This document shows positions 58,801-64,000 of a DNA stretch of 64,000 nt, piece by piece (within the stretch, counting starts at the first letter, position 1; each line of letters starts with the position of its first letter). The position numbers and the translations under genes were made by a program. The notes under the pieces were generated by a model, which did not search any database, was not told where the DNA came from, and worked only from the letters and a program-made list of their open reading frames with translations. The DNA is from Dastarcus helophoroides (taxonomy: Eukaryota; Arthropoda; Insecta; Coleoptera; Bothrideridae), in the NCBI GenBank assembly GCA_028583605.1, contig CM053331.1, positions 34,144,318 through 34,208,317 of the forward strand. Reading direction: 5' to 3'.

Positions 58801-61559
58801 TTTCTGTTGAAAATTTCTATTGTTTTCTCGGAGTTTGTTCTTTTTGCTGGAAATACGTCTCTTTCGGGATTTTGGATTCGTTTCATTTGTTCTCAAATTT
58901 CCATTTTGTTCAAAATTCGTCTTTTTCATAAACAACTATTTCCAAAATATGATATTTTTTGGAAATTTCTGTGGAAAATTTCTATTGTTTTCTTGAAGTT
59001 TCGTCTTTTTGCTCGAAATACGCCTTTTTTTGTATTTTCGATTCGTTTCATTCGTTCTCAAACTTCCATTTTGTGCAAAAATTCGACATTTGCTTAAAAT
59101 TGACTTTCTTTGGAAAATTTCGATCGTCAACCGCCGAAATTTGGAAGTTTTTCTCAAAATGTCCCCTTGTTTTCGAAATTCCGTTATTTAAGGTGTATTT
59201 TTCTAAAAATTTCGATGTTTTAAAATCTCAATGTCTAGAAATTTGAGTTAGATTAAATTTTTTCCTAGGATTCGGTGTTTCTCGAAGTATTGATTTTTTT
59301 TCTTTTCAAAGTTGTTCGTATTTTTTTTAAATTTTACTCCTATTCACAAAACTTGTCTTTTTTCCTAAAATTTGACTTTTTCTCAAGAGTTTCTTTCTCA
59401 ATTTCAAGGTTTTTTTTAGAAATTCCGTTATTTTTCTTAACATTCGATACTTTTTGAAATTTACCACCTTCGAGAATGAGAACTTTCAGATATTTTGACT
59501 GTTGGCTTAAAATTTGGCATTTCTTTCGAAATTTTCATATTTATTTCAAAATTTCGTATTTAATATTTCTGAAAATGACGACTTTTTCTTCCAATTTGGT
59601 CTTCTGTAAAATTTCAAATATTTCATTCGAAATTTCTATTTTTTTAAATTTGGTTTTGGAAATTTAGATTTTTTGCCTGAAATTCGACTTTTTTTCAAAA
59701 TTGCAACATTTTCCTCAAAACAGTCTTTTCGAAATTTCTACTTTTATGATCCTACAAATCTCAATTTTTTTCGAAGTTCGTCTTATTGTCAAAATTTCGA
59801 TTTTTTTTGTGTTCAAATTTCGTCTTCTTCACAGACAACTATTCTCAAAATTTGACTGTTTTTTTTTGAAATTTTTTTATTGTTTTCTTGAAGTTTCGTC
59901 TTTTTGCTCGAAATACGTCTTTTTTGGGATTTTCGATTCGCTTCATTCGTTTTCAAATTTCCATTTTGTTCAAAATTCGTCTTATTTATAGACAACTATT
60001 CCCAAAATATAATAATTTCTATTGTTTTCTTGAAGTTTCGTCTTTTTGCTCGAAATACGTCTTTTTTGGGATTTTCGATTCGTTTCATTCATTCTCAAAT
60101 TTCCATTTTGTTCAAAATTCGTCTTATTTATAGACAACTTTTCCCAAAATATAATAATTTCTATTGTTTTCTTGAAGTTTCGCCTTTTTGGTCGAAATAC
60201 GCCTTTGTCGGGATTTTCGGTTCGTTCCTTTCGTTCTGAAATTTCCATTTTGTGCAAAAATTCAATATTTTCTTAAAATTGACTTTCTTTGGAAAATTTT
60301 GATTGTCGATCGTCCAAATTTCGACATTTTTCTCTAAAAGTCACCTCGTTTTCGAAATTCCGTTATTTTAGGTGTATTTTTCTTAAAATTTCGATATTTT
60401 AGAATCCCAATGTCTAGAAATTTTGACTAAATTGATAAAGTTTTTCGAAATTTAGACTTTTACCTCGAATTTATCTCTTTTTTTTTCAAAATTTCTGTGG
60501 AAAATTTCTATTGTTTTCTTGAAGTTTCGTCGTTTTGCTTGAAATACGTCTTTTTCGGGATTTTCGATTCATTTCATTCGTTCTCAAATTTCCATTTTAT
60601 GCAAAAATTCAATATTTTCTTAAAATTGACTTTCTTTGAAAAATTTCGACCGTCGACCGCCCAAATTTCGACCGTCGACCGTCCAAATTTCGACGGTTTT
60701 TCTCTAAATGTCGCCTTGTTTTCGAAATTCCGTTATTTTAGGTTTATTTTTCCTACAATTTTGATATTTTAGAATCCCAATGTCTAGAAATTTTGACTAA
60801 ATTTCTAAAGTTTTTGGAATTTTAGACTTTCTTCTCGAAATTATCTTTTTTTTAAATTTCTGTGGAAAATTTCTATTATTTTCTTGAAGTTGTGTCTTTT
60901 TGCTCGTAATACGTCTTTTTTGGGATTTTCGATTCGTTTCATTCGTTTTCAAATTTTCATTTTGTTCCCAAATTCGACATTTTCTTAAAATTGTCTTTCT
61001 TTGGAAAATTTCGACTGTCGACCGTCCAAATTTTGACGTTTATCGTTAAACGTCACCTTGTTTTCGAAATTCCGTTATTTTAGGTTTATTTTTCTAAAAA
61101 TTTGGATGTTTTAGAATCTCTAAAGTTTTTGGAAATGTAGACTTTCTCCTCGAATTTATCTTTTTTTTTTAAATTTCTGTGGAAAATTTTTATTGTTTTC
61201 TTGAAGTTTCGTCTTTTTGCTCGAAATGCGTCTTTTTCGGGATTTTCGATTTGTTTCATTCGTTCTCAAATTTCCATTTTATGAAAAAAATCAATATTTT
61301 CTTAAAATTGACTTTCTTTGAAAAATTTCGACCGTCGACCGCCCAAATTTCGACGTTTTTCTCTAAATGTCACCTTGTTTTCGGAATTCCGTTATTTTAA
61401 GTTTATTTTTCTAAAATTTTCGATATTTTAGAATTTCAATGTCTAGAAATGTTAACTAAATTTTCAAAGTTTTTGGAAATTTAGACTTTCCCTTTGAATT
61501 TATCTTTTTTCTCAAAATTTCGATCTTCTCTCTTAAAATAGGTGTATTTTCAAATTTTG

Positions 61560-62520
61560 GCTTTAATCACAAACTTCTTCTTTTTGGTAGTTTCATTCAA
61601 AAATCTTCTTTTTTTAAGTTCCCTTCAGTTTTTTCTAAAATAATAATTATTAGCATTATTATTTAAAGTTGCATGGTTTGACACCTTTGGTGCATATTTT
61701 AAGCATTTTGAATGCATATTTCAAGCTTTTTATGTTGCATATAATGCCTCTACTCATAACTCTCAGAAAAATTCCAAATTTATTGATAAAATGTCGAAAT
61801 TTTCAAAAGAATGAAAATTCTGAAAAAACTTCGGAATTTTCAATCATCGAAATTTTGAAAAAAAATCAATTTTTTCCAAAGAGAACTTTTTCAGGAATAA
61901 GTCAAATTATTCAATCTTCCGGTGTGTTGGATGAAAGTTAAAACTTCGAGAATAAAGTCGACATTTTTAAAAGAAACTCGAAATTTTCAAAAAATAATAA
62001 AAACCTCCCGAAGTAATCAAAAGTTTGAACAAAGGTGGAAGTGTTAAAAAAAAAAGTGGATGGTTTTGGAAAGCGGTAAAGGGTTAACTAAAAACAATAT
62101 TTCAGCACAATTAGATTTATAAAAAAACCAAAATATTGAAAAAATACCCGAAAAAATCAATACTTTGTGTAAAAATTTTCAAAAAATTCGAAAACAAACC
62201 AAAATCTTAAAAGAAGCGAAATTGTGAAAGGGTTGAAATTTGGAAAGTAAATTAAAATTTGGAAAGTAAATTAAAATTTGGAAAATGGAAATTTAAAAAA
62301 CAAAATTGGAAATTCGAAATTTTCAAAGCAAAGTCGAACGATTTTTTTCAAAAAATAATCATTTTCAAAAAGTCAAAATTCTAAGGATAAGCCCAAATAT
62401 TGGCAAAAGTCGAATTAAAAAAAAGTGAGTCAAAGTTTTCAGAAGTGGAAACTTTAAAAAATTCAAATTTTCAAAATGAATTGAAATGTGAAATTTCAAG
62501 TAAAAATTTTAAAAAAGGTG
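61560..62520. repeat. A-rich degenerate repeat
   Basis: From about 61790 the sequence switches from T-rich to A-rich phrases (GAAATTTTCAAAA, AAATTTGGAAAGTAAATTAAA repeated at 62235-62285). It resembles the blocks at 10.6-12.9 and 19.8-23.4 kb. No gene seen. Confidence 0.6.
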
Positions 62521-64000
62521 TACATTGAATTTTGTTTGGATTACAAGAGAACAAAAATTCTGAAGGCGCATCGCTGAAAGATTCTTAAATCCGACCCTGT
62601 TGACGCTGCGGGCATCTGTTACAATTCGTTCTCCTGTTTCGGAATTCTTCCGCAGACACCTTATGTCTGGGGCACGTGGCACCGTCGGTGGTAGGGATGG
62701 CTATCATCAACCCCTTGGACGAGACTCGTGCCCTAAAGAAGACACGGAATCCCGCCCATAGATCGAGGTGGCTGACAGTCAACGGTCGCAACAGTGACAG
62801 ATGCCGTAATTATTTAGTGAAGATGCCTAGACTCGATTAGATGCCCGAGGCGATATCATGAATATGTATTGCAGCGTACACGAATTCTTCAGGTCTCGTT
62901 ATTAGTTGTTCTTGTTCTTTATCGGACTCGCGAGGGGGAAGTTCGTCCTCGAAGTAAATAATCTACATTCATTAGCGCTTTAGAAACGGCCCATTTTTTA
63001 CTGCCGACTGAGCGATGAAAAAATTAATTGTATGTAATTTTGCTAATAAGAAACGCCAGATAATTAGGATGAAAATATTGAACTATTTATTCTCGCGGTT
63101 ACCGTTACCAGATCTCTAATGATGGAAATATTTTAAAAAAATGCAACATTAAACCCAGACTAGGTAGTCACTGGTAAATTAAATATAACTTTTAACGATA
63201 TAAAACCTATATCAATAAAATTGAAGCGTCTAAGTGTCTGCCTGTCTGTCGATTGTTTTTTTGTCCGGGCTAATATTGGAAACTGATGAAGCGATTTTAA
63301 CGAAACGTAAAGTAGCTTTAGGGAGAAATTAATTTATTTTAAAATATGACGTTACTGGACCTTGCACAAAGTCGCGGGAATCAGGAGTTGATCAGGAGTT
63401 GATCAGGAAAATCCGTAAACTTTTTTTCTAAAAAATACTAAATTACCAACGAAATCGAAAGCTTGATTTCGTTCAATTCGGTTTTAATGGCTTCTTCAAG
63501 CCAATTTCCAGGTGTTTTCGGTTCTTGAGATGTTAATCGCAATTCGGCATTTACCTTTTATTCGCTAGTGTATCCTTGCGAATCTCACTTTTTTTTCTGT
63601 TGGTTCAGGGGTCGCCTAGGAGAAGCGTGTGGCTCTTCGTATGCATAACAGTGTTCTTTTTGGTGTAAACAGAACCTGAAATATTTCAGATATTAAGAGA
63701 TGAAACTATTTTAATGTTTGGTTTGCGCTATTGAATTAAACTAAAGTTTACAGTGAACGACACTTCCGCCGTCATTCCTTACGCATTAATTTTCACCATG
63801 CTGTAGGTAGCCTTCTATTCAGTAAAAAGCTCCAGAGTTCCATATGGCAAATGCTGAAATCTCTGCTATTCATGCAAGTTCTACAAACGCGTTGTACGAT
63901 TAGTATTACGGCCGAGGACCGTTTTAAGCTAAGAGTTTCTCTATTATACTCATAAGACACGAAGGAATACGAGAAACGGCAAAGAAGTTCAGCACTTGCA
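62520..64000. other. Non-repetitive, GC-richer segment of unknown function
   Basis: Composition shifts abruptly. CpG-containing mixed sequence fills 62580-62960, and AT-rich but complex sequence follows. A 68-codon minus frame (62585-62791) is not obviously coding. At 63225-63320 a GTCTGCCTGTCTGTC stretch followed by CTGATGAAGCGATTTTAACG looks like a dispersed insect repeat. A short direct repeat AGGAGTTGATC lies at 63383-63405. E-box-like CATATG and CAAATG occur together near 63841-63853. It could hold regulatory elements of the bHLH gene, or the edge of another gene to the right. Confidence 0.4.

Larger units (their letters stand above)
54780..61560. repeat. T-rich higher-order repeat, 0.8-1.05-kb units
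   Basis: The landmark GACGACTTTTTCTTC (or a close variant) occurs near 56003, 56823, 57608, 58518 and 59576. The landmark TTTTCGATTCGTTTCATTCG occurs near 56332, 57195, 57972, 58878, 59036, 59933, 60075, 60563, 60924 and 61244, becoming more frequent to the right where shorter sub-blocks (about 145 and 330 bp) were duplicated. The array is interrupted by the foldback at 55373-55928. No gene seen. Confidence 0.85.

Noticed and set aside
62585..62791. 68-codon minus frame with several Cys and Arg residues
   Set aside because: No recognisable domain, no clear splice or start context; CpG-rich sequence of this length is often open by chance.
1..64000. tRNA genes, rRNA or CRISPR arrays
   Set aside because: I saw no convincing tRNA B-box/A-box pair or rRNA segment by eye; the regular repeats are satellites without spacer-repeat alternation, in a eukaryotic context.

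Overview
This is an AT-rich eukaryotic window, most likely from an insect. It has short introns (46-160 nt) beside very large repeat-filled ones, an atonal-family bHLH gene, and hAT, Penelope-like and LINE remnants. The order cannot be fixed from sequence alone. I support four host genes. (1) The 3' part of an ankyrin-repeat gene on + (exons 1665-1874 and 9067-9911). (2) Cytosolic aspartyl-tRNA synthetase on -, seven exons from 29507 down to 10128; its last exon sits 15.4 kb from the sixth. (3) IWS1 on +, eight exons 29949-33516, with a very long Arg-Ser repeat tract. (4) A single-exon atonal-family bHLH gene on -, 51585-52139. The synthetase and IWS1 are head-to-head across 441 bp. The ankyrin gene and the synthetase converge with almost abutting 3' ends near 10.0 kb.

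Most of the rest is repeat DNA. Several unrelated-length tandem families share a degenerate AATTTCGAAATTT-type core: about 185-bp units at 1-7.8 kb, A-rich repeats at 10.6-12.9 and 19.8-23.4 kb, 280-bp units at 49.4-50.5 kb, about 130-bp units at 52.9-54.4 kb, and 0.8-1.05-kb units at 55-61.5 kb. A separate GAA-rich array fills 36.15-42.33 kb. It lies between inverted copies of another array (34.2-35.9 and 44.7-47.8 kb), giving a large inverted-repeat structure.

The mobile elements can be delimited by target-site duplications read directly. A 6.9-kb element (12889-19805) with 15-bp terminal inverted repeats is flanked by TTAA. It encodes a decayed Mutator/Kolobok-like transposase followed by a YqaJ-type PD-(D/E)XK nuclease. 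It sits in the last intron of the synthetase and split a repeat unit whose empty form is still visible nearby. Two non-autonomous hAT-like elements (13828-14864, nested in the first, and 38191-39200) each have 8-bp duplications. Two families of short elements carry hammerhead-ribozyme-like motifs of the Penelope/retrozyme kind. One is a 556-bp foldback (55373-55928) with a 12-bp duplication. The other is present in about eight copies, some in a 650-bp tandem array, and one has carried neighbouring satellite DNA to a new site.

The right end (62.5-64 kb) is non-repetitive DNA of more balanced composition. It lies about 10 kb upstream of the bHLH gene, and I could not assign a gene to it.
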